From assembly GCA_026391075.1 (NCBI GenBank), contig JAPLES010000021.1, positions 62,001-126,000 on the forward strand: 64,000 nucleotides of DNA, in the 5' to 3' direction. Positions 1 through 8,107 of the stretch are shown piece after piece; positions within the stretch are counted from its first letter, which is position 1, and each line of letters starts with the position of its first letter. The notes beneath the pieces were generated by a model. It made no database searches and was not told the DNA's origin. It worked only from the letters and a program-made list of their open reading frames with translations. The translations under genes were made by a program, and so were the position numbers. The stretch is from Bacteroidota bacterium (GTDB taxonomy: Bacteria; Bacteroidota; Bacteroidia; Chitinophagales; LD1).

Positions 1-96
1 CTCAACTACACTTTGTTTGGTGCTAGCTATAACTGTACGCACACTTTTTATTGAAATTAAAAACGGTGCAACTTTTCTAACAATAGTTTAAGAAAA

Positions 97-639
97 TTAT
101 TTTCCTAAAAATCCTCCCAGCAAATCGCCAATTCCGCCTTTGTTTCCTCCAAGAAACTGGCCCGCTAATCCGGCTAAATCTACTCCACCACCATTTTGCA
201 TTTGTTGAACTACATGACCAAAGTCAACACCTTTAGTTCCTCCTCCTCCCGAAAGATGACTCATAATATCGTTCACATTAAAACTTGAATCGTTAGGGTC
301 ATTCGTTTTGCTGGATAGTTTTCCAAGCACTTGAGGAATAAGTTGCGAAGCAATATTTTGTGCATCGCCACCGCCTACTCCAAATTTACTCCCTAAACTT
401 CCGGCTAACTGCGAAATAATATTTCCTACTAACGGGTTGCTCGTTAGATTTTGCGCATTACCAAAAAGGCCTAACACATCTTGCAAATTTCCATTGCTTA
501 CTGCTTGCGAAAGTTGATCATGGATAGCATTTGTTGCTTCGCCAATGGCCGCATCGTTGTGTTGGTTTGGAATACTGTTGTTGTTTACAATTGTGTCTTG
601 TGCGTTTTCTTTTACGAGGTTGATGAGTTGTTCGAGCAT
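97..639 (-). CDS. DUF937-like glycine-rich protein
   Basis: A 180-residue protein with no signal peptide. It is rich in Gly, Asn and Gln, with helical segments in the first half and a run of Gly-Gly and LLGGFLG motifs at the C-terminus. This composition matches DUF937-type proteins that are common in Bacteroidota, whose biochemical role is not known to me. The ATG start has no competitor and lies next to an inverted microrepeat on its 5' side. It is divergent from the ACMSD gene. Family placement rests on composition and overall pattern only, so the name is moderately secure and the function is open. Confidence 0.75.
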   Translation of the reverse strand: MLEQLINLVKENAQDTIVNNNSIPNQHNDAAIGEATNAIHDQLSQAVSNGNLQDVLGLFGNAQNLTSNPLVGNIISQLAGSLGSKFGVGGGDAQNIASQLIPQVLGKLSSKTNDPNDSSFNVNDIMSHLSGGGGTKGVDFGHVVQQMQNGGGVDLAGLAGQFLGGNKGGIGDLLGGFLGK

Positions 640-641
640 GA

Positions 642-744
642 TTAGATTTTTAGATGATAGACTAGGGATGTTAGACTGAAACCCAAGAATACAAATTCAA
701 CAGATACATTTCAGTCTGTTGTCTAAAATCTATCGTCTCTTGTC
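642..744. repeat. Inverted pair of degenerate GTCTA/ATCTA microrepeats
   Basis: The left arm (about 642-681) reads TTAGATTTTTAGATGATAGA and onward to GTTAGACTGAAA. The right arm (about 709-744) reads TTTCAGTCTGTTGTCTAAAA and onward to CGTCTCTTGTCT. The arms are imperfect reverse complements built from 7-8 nt words of the type (A/G)TCTA. The same word family recurs at 20187-20220 and 61684-61722. The element fills the gap between two divergent genes and could fold into a long hairpin. Confidence 0.7.
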
Positions 745-778
745 TGTTATTCTCTTTTCAATTCTATATTTGGCGAAG

Positions 779-1783
779 ATGAAGATTGACATCCACACCC
801 ACATTATTCCCGAACATCTTCCGCGTTGGAGCGAAAAATTTGGCTATGGCGGCTTCATTCATCTCGACCACCACAAACCCTGCTGCGCGCGCATGATGAA
901 GGACGATGAGTTCTTCCGCGAAATAGAAAACAACTGCTGGGATGCCGAGGCGCGATTGAAAGATTGCAAACACACGCATGTAGATGTGCAGGTGCTTTCT
1001 ACTATTCCTATCCTGTTTAATTATTGGGCCAAGCCGGAACACTGCTATGAAATTTCACGCTTCTTAAACGATCATATTGCTGAAGTGGTGGAACGCTATC
1101 CAAAAAAATTTATCGGCCTAGGAACAATCCCTATGCAGAATGCTGACATCGCGATTAAAGAGTTGGAGCGTTGCAAAAAAATAGGATTGGTAGGAATTGA
1201 AATTGGCAGCAATATCAACGATGTAAACTTAAATGAGCCGCAGTTCTTTCCCATTTATGAGGCGGCACAGGAATTAGATTTAGCGATGTTTGTTCATCCA
1301 TGGAATATGATGGGAACTAAACAAATGAGCAAATATTGGTTGCCGTGGTTAGTAGGAATGCCTGCTGAAACTTCTCGCGCTATTTGTTCTATGATTTTTG
1401 GCGGTGTGTTTGAAAAATTTCCAAAACTGCGAATTGCGTTTGCGCATGGTGGTGGTTCTTTCCCAAGCACCATTGGTAGAATTGAACAAGGATTTAAAGT
1501 GCGACCAGATTTAACTGCTCTCGACAACAACGTAAACCCGCGCGATTACCTCGGGCATTTTTACGTGGACTCGCTTATTCACGACACCAAATTTTTGCAG
1601 TACGTAATTGATTTAATAGGCGAAGACAAAATTTGCTGTGGCAGCGATTATCCTTTTCCATTAGGCGAAGCAATTCCCGGTGAAGAAATTGAAGCACTTG
1701 ATGTTTCGAAAAAAATAAAAGACAAATTGCTTTTTAAGAATGCGTTGAATTGGTTGAACCTCGATAAGAAAAAATTTGCATGA
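779..1783 (+). CDS. ACMSD-like amidohydrolase (2-amino-3-carboxymuconate-6-semialdehyde decarboxylase)
   Basis: Amidohydrolase-superfamily decarboxylase of 334 residues. The ORF track begins at a TTG at 719, but those extra 20 residues are encoded by the microrepeat, and ATG 779 puts the family motif IDIHTH at residues 4-8. Other expected metal or catalytic residues are visible: His173 in FVHPWNMMG, His223 in FAHGGG and Asp290 in CGSDYPFP. ACMSD removes a carboxylate from the ring-opened product of 3-hydroxyanthranilate in the kynurenine branch of tryptophan breakdown. A kynureninase gene lies downstream on the same strand, which supports this role over other amidohydrolases. The two genes are now separated by a RAYT transposase. 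Confidence 0.88.
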   Translation: MKIDIHTHIIPEHLPRWSEKFGYGGFIHLDHHKPCCARMMKDDEFFREIENNCWDAEARLKDCKHTHVDVQVLSTIPILFNYWAKPEHCYEISRFLNDHIAEVVERYPKKFIGLGTIPMQNADIAIKELERCKKIGLVGIEIGSNINDVNLNEPQFFPIYEAAQELDLAMFVHPWNMMGTKQMSKYWLPWLVGMPAETSRAICSMIFGGVFEKFPKLRIAFAHGGGSFPSTIGRIEQGFKVRPDLTALDNNVNPRDYLGHFYVDSLIHDTKFLQYVIDLIGEDKICCGSDYPFPLGEAIPGEEIEALDVSKKIKDKLLFKNALNWLNLDKKKFA

Positions 1784-1784
1784 A

Positions 1785-1838
1785 GATGATGGCATGACTA
1801 AGCACGGGTAGAGCCAAGCAAGTCATGCGATCATTAAT
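1785..1838 (+). repeat. REP-like palindrome, left copy flanking the RAYT
   Basis: Imperfect palindrome GATGATGGCATGACTAAGCA...AAGCAAGTCATGCGATCATT. The reverse complement of the copy at 2475-2528 matches it over most of its length, so the two copies form an inverted pair around the transposase gene. It begins 2 nt after the ACMSD stop codon. REP palindromes are the known DNA targets of TnpA-REP proteins. Confidence 0.85.
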
Positions 1839-1893
1839 AGGCTAACCTAAATTTTAAAAAAGGCGTTTAAAAAACTTTAAAGCTGCAGACCAA

Positions 1894-2469
1894 ATGGAGC
1901 TAACAGACGGCAACGTTTTTCATATCTACAACAGAGGAAACCAACGGCAACAAATATTTTTTACAGAAGCCAATTACCAATACTTTCTTCAAAAAATGGC
2001 GAATGCGCTTTTGCCTCACGCAGATTTATTGGCGTACTGTTTAATGCCGAATCATTTTCATTGGTTAGTTCAAATCAAATCGGATAGTGAGGGCTCAAAT
2101 ATCTATGCTGCAAATTTCTCTAAAGCAATGGCGATTTTACTTCGTTCCTACGCTCGAGCCATGCAAAGACAGCAAGGATTTACCGGTTCGTTGTTTCAGC
2201 AAAATTCGAAATCAAAAATTTTGACAACAGAAAACGATGTGTTGACTTGTTTCAACTATATCCATCAAAATCCTGTGAAGGCGAGTTTGGTGCAAAAAGC
2301 AAATGCTTGGGAGTATTCATCCATCGGAGAATATTTGAAACTTTCGGGAATAAATTTTTGTAACAACCCTTTGCTTTACAATCTTGCTTTGATAGATGAT
2401 GAGTATAATTTCATTGAGGCTTGTGATAAAGATATTGATGATGAAAAAATTAAAAGAATATTTGCCTGA
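1894..2469 (+). CDS. REP-associated tyrosine transposase (RAYT, Y1_Tnp family)
   Basis: A 191-residue single-domain HUH nuclease of the TnpA-REP (IS200/IS605-related) family. The metal-binding HUH motif is in LMPNHFHWLV (His54 and His56). The presumed nucleophile is Tyr122 in NYIHQNPVKA, a block typical of the family. The N-terminal DGNVFHIYNRGN block also fits. RAYTs nick single-stranded REP hairpins and are domesticated in many genomes. Here the gene is bracketed by inverted REP-like palindromes at 1785-1838 and 2475-2528 and sits between two kynurenine-pathway genes on their strand, as if it had entered their operon. It appears intact. Confidence 0.93.
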   Translation: MELTDGNVFHIYNRGNQRQQIFFTEANYQYFLQKMANALLPHADLLAYCLMPNHFHWLVQIKSDSEGSNIYAANFSKAMAILLRSYARAMQRQQGFTGSLFQQNSKSKILTTENDVLTCFNYIHQNPVKASLVQKANAWEYSSIGEYLKLSGINFCNNPLLYNLALIDDEYNFIEACDKDIDDEKIKRIFA

Positions 2470-2474
2470 TAGTC

Positions 2475-2528
2475 ATTAATGATAGCATGACTTGCCAACC
2501 GAAACCTTTGCTTAGTCATGCCATCATC
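2475..2528 (-). repeat. REP-like palindrome, right copy flanking the RAYT
   Basis: ATTAATGATAGCATGACTTG...TTTGCTTAGTCATGCCATCATC. It is the inverted partner of 1785-1838, ends 17 nt before the kynureninase start and begins 5 nt after the RAYT stop. The central spacer differs between the copies while the stems agree, as expected for structure-recognised REP elements. Confidence 0.85.
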
Positions 2529-2545
2529 GCTCTTAAACGTTCACT

Positions 2546-3814
2546 ATGAAATTTGAAAACTCCCTCGCATTTGCGCGTTCGCTTGATAAGCAAGATTCTC
2601 TAAAAGATTATCGGAAGCTCTTTCACATTCCAAAAGCAAACGGTAAGGAAGCGATTTATCTCTGCGGAAACTCACTGGGTCTTCAGCCAAAATCGGTTGG
2701 GCAACATTTAAAAGTAGAATTAGAAGACTGGAAAAATCTTGGAGTGGAGGGACATTTGCATGGAAAGAATCCCTGGCTTTACTACCATCATTTTTTCTCT
2801 AAATCAATTTCAAAATTAGTTGGGGCGAAGGAAAATGAAGTAGTAGTGATGAACCAACTCACGGTGAATTTAAATCTAATGTTGATTTCATTTTATCGCC
2901 CTATAGGAAAGCGAAATAAAATTCTGATTCAGGCTAATGAATTTCCGAGCGACTATTATGCTTTTGAGCAACAAGTAAAACTGCATGGCTTAAATCCGAA
3001 AGATTGCATAGTGGAAGTACTGCCGCGCAAAGGAGAAGTAACACTCAGAACCGAAGATATCGTTGCAAAAATTGAAGAACATAGAGATGAACTCGCACTT
3101 GTAATGTTCAGTGCAGTGAACTATTACACAGGGCAATTTTTCGAAATCAAAAAAATTGCCGATGCCTGTTGCAAACACAAAATCATTTTTGGTGTTGACC
3201 TTGCACACGCTATCGGCAATGTTGAATTGAAACTGCACGAATGGAATATTGATTTCGCTACATGGTGTTCTTACAAATATTTGAATAGCGGTCCTGGCGG
3301 AGTGAGTGGAGTTTTTGTAAATAATTATCACGCTAAAAACTTTTCTCTTCCGCGTTTAGCAGGATGGTGGGGTAACGATGAAAAAACAAGATTCAAAATG
3401 CTTAAGCATTTTGTTCCGCAAGCGGGCGCAGCTGGTTGGCAAATTTCTAATGCGCCTGTTTTATCAATGGCAGCACATAAAGCATCGCTCGAAATTTTCG
3501 ATAAAGCAGGAATGAGAGCGTTGAGAAAAAAGAGTGAATTGCTTACAGGATATTTGGAGTTTCTATTAAAGTCCGAAGTCCGAAGTCCGAGGTCCGAAGA
3601 AAATTTCAAGATAATTACTCCTGAAAATTCTAAGCATCGCGGTTGCCAGCTTTCTATTCAAACAAAAAAGAACGGCAAAAAATTATTTGAAAAAATTACG
3701 AAAGCCGGAGTAATTGCCGACTGGCGCGAACCCGATGTAATTCGAGTGGCACCTGTACCGCTTTACAACATATTTGAAGAAGTGTGGAAATTTGCAAATC
3801 TGTTAAGGGATTAA
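2546..3814 (+). CDS. kynU: Kynureninase
   Basis: PLP-dependent hydrolase of 422 residues that cleaves kynurenine or 3-hydroxykynurenine to anthranilate or 3-hydroxyanthranilate plus alanine. Family landmarks are YLCGNSLGLQP near residue 40, GVDLAHAIGN near 217-225, and the PLP lysine Lys244 in WCSYKYLNSGPGG. Length is normal for the family. Residues of about 342-351 (KSEVRSPRSE) are encoded by a GTCCGAA tandem microrepeat inserted in frame in a variable segment just before the conserved RGCQLSI block. The stop codon overlaps the stop of the convergent permease gene (TTAA). Function is secure. Its partner in the pathway is the ACMSD gene upstream. Confidence 0.96.
   Translation: MKFENSLAFARSLDKQDSLKDYRKLFHIPKANGKEAIYLCGNSLGLQPKSVGQHLKVELEDWKNLGVEGHLHGKNPWLYYHHFFSKSISKLVGAKENEVVVMNQLTVNLNLMLISFYRPIGKRNKILIQANEFPSDYYAFEQQVKLHGLNPKDCIVEVLPRKGEVTLRTEDIVAKIEEHRDELALVMFSAVNYYTGQFFEIKKIADACCKHKIIFGVDLAHAIGNVELKLHEWNIDFATWCSYKYLNSGPGGVSGVFVNNYHAKNFSLPRLAGWWGNDEKTRFKMLKHFVPQAGAAGWQISNAPVLSMAAHKASLEIFDKAGMRALRKKSELLTGYLEFLLKSEVRSPRSEENFKIITPENSKHRGCQLSIQTKKNGKKLFEKITKAGVIADWREPDVIRVAPVPLYNIFEEVWKFANLLRD
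3570..3599 (+). repeat. GTCCGAA tandem microrepeat inside kynU
   Basis: Four tandem copies of a GTCCGAA-type word (AGTCCGAAGTCCGAAG, then GTCCGAGGTCCGAAG) lie in frame inside the kynureninase coding sequence. A related word (TTCGGACTTCCG, opposite orientation) occurs in the gap before the desaturase gene at about 60224-60250. Confidence 0.85.
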
Positions 3815-5130
3815 ATCTTCTCTCTGCTCAGAAAAATTTTCACTCCGTAGGCAATACATCCTGTTGCAATTACACCCAAAGCTCCTGCTATATAAATTGG
3901 TTCTGCACTAAAGAAAATAAATAGCCAGACTGAAATTCCAATTATCACAGGCAGCGGGTACAACTTCATCCGAAAAGGAAATATTTCAGCTTTATTTTTT
4001 TGATGGTAAAGAAGAAGACCAACACTTTGCCCGATAAACTGAATGATAATTCGCATAACGATAATGGCTGTGATTACTTCTTTCATCTTAAACAGCAAAC
4101 TGAAAACAAAAGCAAGCGAAGCGAGAATCAGCAACGAAGCATGGGGGAAATTTTTGGTGGGATGGAGTTTTGCAAATACAGAAAAGAAATTACCGTCAAC
4201 CGCTGCAGCGTAAGGCACACGCGAATAACCAAGCAACACCGCAAAGAGAGAAGTAATAGCAATGAACAAAACCAAAGCCGTAGCCACTTGCGCGGCAACA
4301 CTTCCGTAAATTCTTTCAAAGTATAAACTCACAATAAATGGAGAGTCTTTTGCTTCCTGCCACGGAATAATTCCGAGAACAGAAATCTGCATCAGCAGAT
4401 ACAACACTGCAATTATGGCGATAGAAATAAAAATGCTGCGCGGAATATTTTTTTCGGGCGAAGTAATTTCACCACCCAAATGACAAACGTTGTAATAGCC
4501 AAGAAAAGAATAAACAGTTTTAATGCTCGCCTGCCCCAAACCAAAAAAGAAAATGGAAGTGAGATTGAAATCGTGTTCACCGAAATTAAATGCCAGCGAT
4601 GAATCAAATTTAGGAACAGCACTGGCAATGAGCCAGAGAATAGTTCCGCCAACTATCATTCCCATCACTACCGAAATTTTTCCAATGTCGCCAATCTTTC
4701 GATACAACAAAAAGGTGATGAACACCACTAAACTTCCCGAAACAATTTTTTGTTCAATGGTTGAAAGCGGAATTAAATAAGTGAGATATAGCGAAAAACC
4801 AATCGCGCCTGATGCCACTACCAAAGGCGCCTGAATCATAGTTTGCCACACATACAGAAACGACATGAGTCGTCCATATTTTTTGCCATAAAGTTTTTGT
4901 AGAAACTGATAGCTGCCACCTGCCTCACTCCACTTTGCACCAAGTTCCGACCACACACATCCATCGGCAAAAGACAACACTGCACCAAGCACCCAAGCGA
5001 AGATGCACGAGGGACCATTCATAGCTCCTATGATGAATGGAATAGTAATGAAAGGACCGATGCCCACCATGTCGATGGTGTTGATAGCGACCGCCTGAGG
5101 CAGACTTAAAGCGCGCGTGAGCTTGTTCAT
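3811..5130 (-). CDS. APC-family amino-acid permease
   Basis: Integral inner-membrane transporter of 439 residues with about 12 hydrophobic helices. The first helix carries the APC-type sequence INTIDMVGIGPFITIPF, and AGGSYQFLQKLYG corresponds to the conserved region after helix 2. The family moves amino acids by proton symport or exchange. The substrate cannot be read from the sequence. It is convergent with kynU and the stop codons overlap. Proximity to kynurenine genes hints at an aromatic substrate, but that is only inference. The start is 31 bp from the divergent PIG-L gene. Confidence 0.88.
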   Translation of the reverse strand: MNKLTRALSLPQAVAINTIDMVGIGPFITIPFIIGAMNGPSCIFAWVLGAVLSFADGCVWSELGAKWSEAGGSYQFLQKLYGKKYGRLMSFLYVWQTMIQAPLVVASGAIGFSLYLTYLIPLSTIEQKIVSGSLVVFITFLLYRKIGDIGKISVVMGMIVGGTILWLIASAVPKFDSSLAFNFGEHDFNLTSIFFFGLGQASIKTVYSFLGYYNVCHLGGEITSPEKNIPRSIFISIAIIAVLYLLMQISVLGIIPWQEAKDSPFIVSLYFERIYGSVAAQVATALVLFIAITSLFAVLLGYSRVPYAAAVDGNFFSVFAKLHPTKNFPHASLLILASLAFVFSLLFKMKEVITAIIVMRIIIQFIGQSVGLLLYHQKNKAEIFPFRMKLYPLPVIIGISVWLFIFFSAEPIYIAGALGVIATGCIAYGVKIFLSREKI

Positions 5131-5161
5131 GAAGTAAATTTATGATTGCTAAGTTTACCGC

Positions 5162-6055
5162 ATGAAAAACTTTTTTCTCCTCTTGTGTGTGGCTGTTTGC
5201 TTTCAAACACTAGCGCAAAAAACGGGTCCTAAAATTTTAGTAGTTACAGCGCATCCAGATGATGAAACAGCAATGGCTGCAACAATTTACAAAGTAACGC
5301 ACGAGTTGAATGGTGTGGTTGACCAGTGCGTTATTACCAATGGCGAAGGTGGTTACAAATATTCGACCTTGTCTGAAGCATATTACAATCTTGAACTGAC
5401 CGATGAAAAAATTGGAAGAGAAAATTTGCCACGCATTCGCAAACAGGAACTCATCAATGCAGGAAAAATTATTGGTACGAACAATATTTTTTTTCTCGAC
5501 CAAAAAGATGCGCATTACGGTTTAGATGAACACGAACCACTCGACACAACTTGGAATGTAAATTGGGTGACCACACGTTTGAAAGAAATTATGACGAACA
5601 CGAAATACGATTTTGTGTTTTGTCTCTTGCCTGTATCAGAAACTCACGCGCACCACAAAGCAGCTACGATGCTCGCGTTGAGAACGGTTCAGTCTCTTCC
5701 TCAAAATCAACGACCGATTATACTTGGCTGCACGGGGTCAAATTTGAAAGACACAATGAGTATTTCATTTGAGCAGTTGAAAAATTATTCGGAAACTAAA
5801 GTGGAAACAAAATCTGCTTCTTACTTTTTTAATAAGACAGTTCCGTTTGGCTACAAAAACAAATTGACCTATAAGATTATTGTGAACTGGGAAATTGCTG
5901 AACACAAATCGCAAGGCACTATGCAATTAGCTATGAATGGTGGTGACCTTGAAAATTATTGGTACTTCGCTATCAATCCTATTGATGGAAAAGAAAAATG
6001 CAAAGCATTTTTTGAATCGTTGAAGAAGGTTCCTTACAAACAGAAGGAATATTAA
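5162..6055 (+). CDS. Secreted PIG-L/LmbE-family deacetylase
   Basis: A 297-residue protein with an N-terminal signal peptide (FFLLLCVAVCFQTLAQ), so it acts in the periplasm or outside the cell. Zinc ligands of the PIG-L family are present as AHPDDE (residues 30-35) and THAHH (161-165). The family removes N-acetyl groups from GlcNAc-type amides such as GlcNAc-inositol lipids, mycothiol or bacillithiol precursors and some antibiotics. The substrate here is unknown. A nearby TAAGTTTA upstream of the start resembles a Bacteroidota -7 box. The stop codon overlaps that of the convergent glycosyltransferase. Confidence 0.88.
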   Translation: MKNFFLLLCVAVCFQTLAQKTGPKILVVTAHPDDETAMAATIYKVTHELNGVVDQCVITNGEGGYKYSTLSEAYYNLELTDEKIGRENLPRIRKQELINAGKIIGTNNIFFLDQKDAHYGLDEHEPLDTTWNVNWVTTRLKEIMTNTKYDFVFCLLPVSETHAHHKAATMLALRTVQSLPQNQRPIILGCTGSNLKDTMSISFEQLKNYSETKVETKSASYFFNKTVPFGYKNKLTYKIIVNWEIAEHKSQGTMQLAMNGGDLENYWYFAINPIDGKEKCKAFFESLKKVPYKQKEY

Positions 6056-6816
6056 GCGTATTTAAGTTTTAGGGCGTAATAATATTTCAAAAAGACTTCG
6101 CTGCTTTGGTAGTAACAAATAGTGAAACCTAAAGCTCCTTCTGTAAAGCCAAGTTTGAAAAAATAATTGCGAATGAATTTAAACAGCGCGCTGAAAAGCA
6201 TTTTTGCCAATAAGTAAAAAATATTTTTCTCTTTCAATGTTTTGGCGGCAAGCGCAGCAAATCTATCGGATTGACAAACCAAATCTTCATTTGTTTGGTA
6301 GGTGTAATGCAACAAATCTCCGTTTAGCTTCTCAATTACTCCATCTTTTTTTGAATCCAGAAAACTCCATGCTTCATGAACTAGTCCGCCTTTCCATCCA
6401 GCTAAATCTTTATTCCACAGCCTTACTTTAGTATCAGGATAACAGCCACATGTTTTTATTGCGCGTGTTCCGAAAAAATTCAATCGATTCATTTCATAAG
6501 CATCTGCCGGAAAATCTTTTTGCTTTTCTATTTGAATGCTACGCAACAATTCTTCGCTCACCACTTCATCAGCATCTATCGAAAAAACGTATTGGCTGCT
6601 ACTGTAGCTAATCACTAAATTTTTTTGCGCAGTGAATCCCTGAAATTTTTCTTTAATAATTTTTGCGCCTTTCTCTTTTGCTATGGCAACCGTTTTATCA
6701 GTCGAAAAAGAATCGAGCACAATAATTTCATCGGCAATTGCACGAACAGAATCAATGCACCTTGCAATGGTGTCTTCTTCGTTGTAAGTAATTATAACTA
6801 CCGATAGCTGATTCAT
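6052..6816 (-). CDS. Family 2 glycosyltransferase (LPS core type)
   Basis: A 254-residue GT-A fold enzyme. It begins with the GT2 signature LSVVIITYNEEDTIARC, has the nucleotide-sugar DxD motif as DAD at residues 81-83, and VLDSFSTDKT in the expected position. It resembles WaaE/KdtX-like transferases that modify the LPS core. It overlaps the O-antigen ligase gene upstream by 4 nt (ATGA), so the two are probably translationally coupled and act in the same surface-glycan pathway. The acceptor sugar cannot be predicted. Confidence 0.88.
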   Translation of the reverse strand: MNQLSVVIITYNEEDTIARCIDSVRAIADEIIVLDSFSTDKTVAIAKEKGAKIIKEKFQGFTAQKNLVISYSSSQYVFSIDADEVVSEELLRSIQIEKQKDFPADAYEMNRLNFFGTRAIKTCGCYPDTKVRLWNKDLAGWKGGLVHEAWSFLDSKKDGVIEKLNGDLLHYTYQTNEDLVCQSDRFAALAAKTLKEKNIFYLLAKMLFSALFKFIRNYFFKLGFTEGALGFTICYYQSSEVFLKYYYALKLKYA

Positions 6817-8057
6817 TCTTTTTGCGACTGGTTAATGAAAAGCAAAAGAAAAGTGAGATAAAATCCTGTGCCCATTTGTTCTTCGAGAGTTGCTTCAGTT
6901 AAGAAGGAAGAAAAAATAATGAGGTACAGAATTACTGCTAAAGAGTTTCTGAAAATACCGCTCTTGAAAAACGGAAAGAAAAATGCGAAGAGAAAAACTG
7001 CTAAACCAATTACACCAAACGAAGCCAAAACCCAAACTAATTGACTATGCGGAAGTTTGAAGTCGTTCGCTTCGAGTGTTGGATATTGTTCTTTGTAAAA
7101 ACTTTCCATTTCATTTCTTATGTCACCAGCACCTACACCGAACCAAAGATTTTTCTTCGCTATTTCTAATCCAGCTTTTATGGAAGTAAGTCGCATGCCG
7201 TCAGAAAGATTATTGATATTGCCACTGCTAAACTCACCGTTGTCATAGCGCATGTAGCTGAGTTTGTTTTTCAAACTCGGAATAGTTTGCTGTGCTGTAT
7301 AGGGAATAGCAAAAAGCAAAATCAAAAACAAAATGCCCTTTGCAAAATTTCTTTTTTGGAAAATGTAACGGCATAACAGAAAAAACAAACCAATATAAAG
7401 TGCAAGTAGACTGCTTCGAACAGAAAGAATATGTAGCGCAACAAATGAAAACACAAGAAGAAAAACCTGAAACCATTTTTCGTTGTTGGAGAATAATTGT
7501 TTTCCATTCTCATATAGATATGCCGTGCAGAAAAACGAAAACGCCAACATGAGTGTGAAGCGAATACGGCTGTAAGGCATAGGTATTCCACCACCCAGGC
7601 TGAATGATTCTGTAATAGTTTCGTAATTCAGGAAATACCGCGCAAGTACTGTTGTAGTGGCTATAAACAGAATGACGATGTAGCCATAAAGAAGGAGCAG
7701 AAATTTTTTCTCTTCTAGTTTTTTGAGTGCTGCAAATGCCATGGGTAAGGCGAGGTAAGGAAGTTTTATGCGCACCCAATTTGTCCAGCCGGCTTTATCT
7801 TCGCTATAAAAACCCGAAACGAAAACGAGCCAAAAGAAAAGTGAAATGGCAAGCAAGTCTTTTCTTTGAAAATAATTTTTGAGAGTGCTCCATGGATTTG
7901 AAAAAAGCAATGCGGCAATCAACATACTTATCATACCTATGCTGGCGAGTGCGCGGGAACAAACAAAGCCGGTAAAAAGAAGGAGACAGCAAATAACTAT
8001 GAGCCATTGCAAATTTTCACCAGTAAAAATTTTTCTCCACGAAATTTCTTTGCTCAC
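6813..8057 (-). CDS. O-antigen ligase/polymerase-like membrane protein (Wzy_C family)
   Basis: A 414-residue polytopic membrane protein with about 11-12 hydrophobic segments. The Wzy_C signatures are visible: an Arg-rich segment SVRSSLLALYIG, then a large periplasmic loop with WFGVGAGDIRNEM and LPHSQLVWVL, where GVGxGD and the His are typical of WaaL/Wzy enzymes. Such proteins transfer or polymerise undecaprenol-linked polysaccharide in the periplasm. It lies first in a two-gene operon with the GT2. Ligase and polymerase cannot be separated from sequence alone. Confidence 0.85.
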   Translation of the reverse strand: MSKEISWRKIFTGENLQWLIVICCLLLFTGFVCSRALASIGMISMLIAALLFSNPWSTLKNYFQRKDLLAISLFFWLVFVSGFYSEDKAGWTNWVRIKLPYLALPMAFAALKKLEEKKFLLLLYGYIVILFIATTTVLARYFLNYETITESFSLGGGIPMPYSRIRFTLMLAFSFFCTAYLYENGKQLFSNNEKWFQVFLLVFSFVALHILSVRSSLLALYIGLFFLLCRYIFQKRNFAKGILFLILLFAIPYTAQQTIPSLKNKLSYMRYDNGEFSSGNINNLSDGMRLTSIKAGLEIAKKNLWFGVGAGDIRNEMESFYKEQYPTLEANDFKLPHSQLVWVLASFGVIGLAVFLFAFFFPFFKSGIFRNSLAVILYLIIFSSFLTEATLEEQMGTGFYLTFLLLFINQSQKE

Positions 8058-8107
8058 AACAGGGCTTTGAAAAAGGATTTTAATTTTAAATCGTAAACAT
8101 AAAACTC

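Noticed and set aside
4000-4326. 108-residue ORF opposite the permease
   Set aside because: Antisense shadow of a clear membrane transporter gene, with no recognisable domain.
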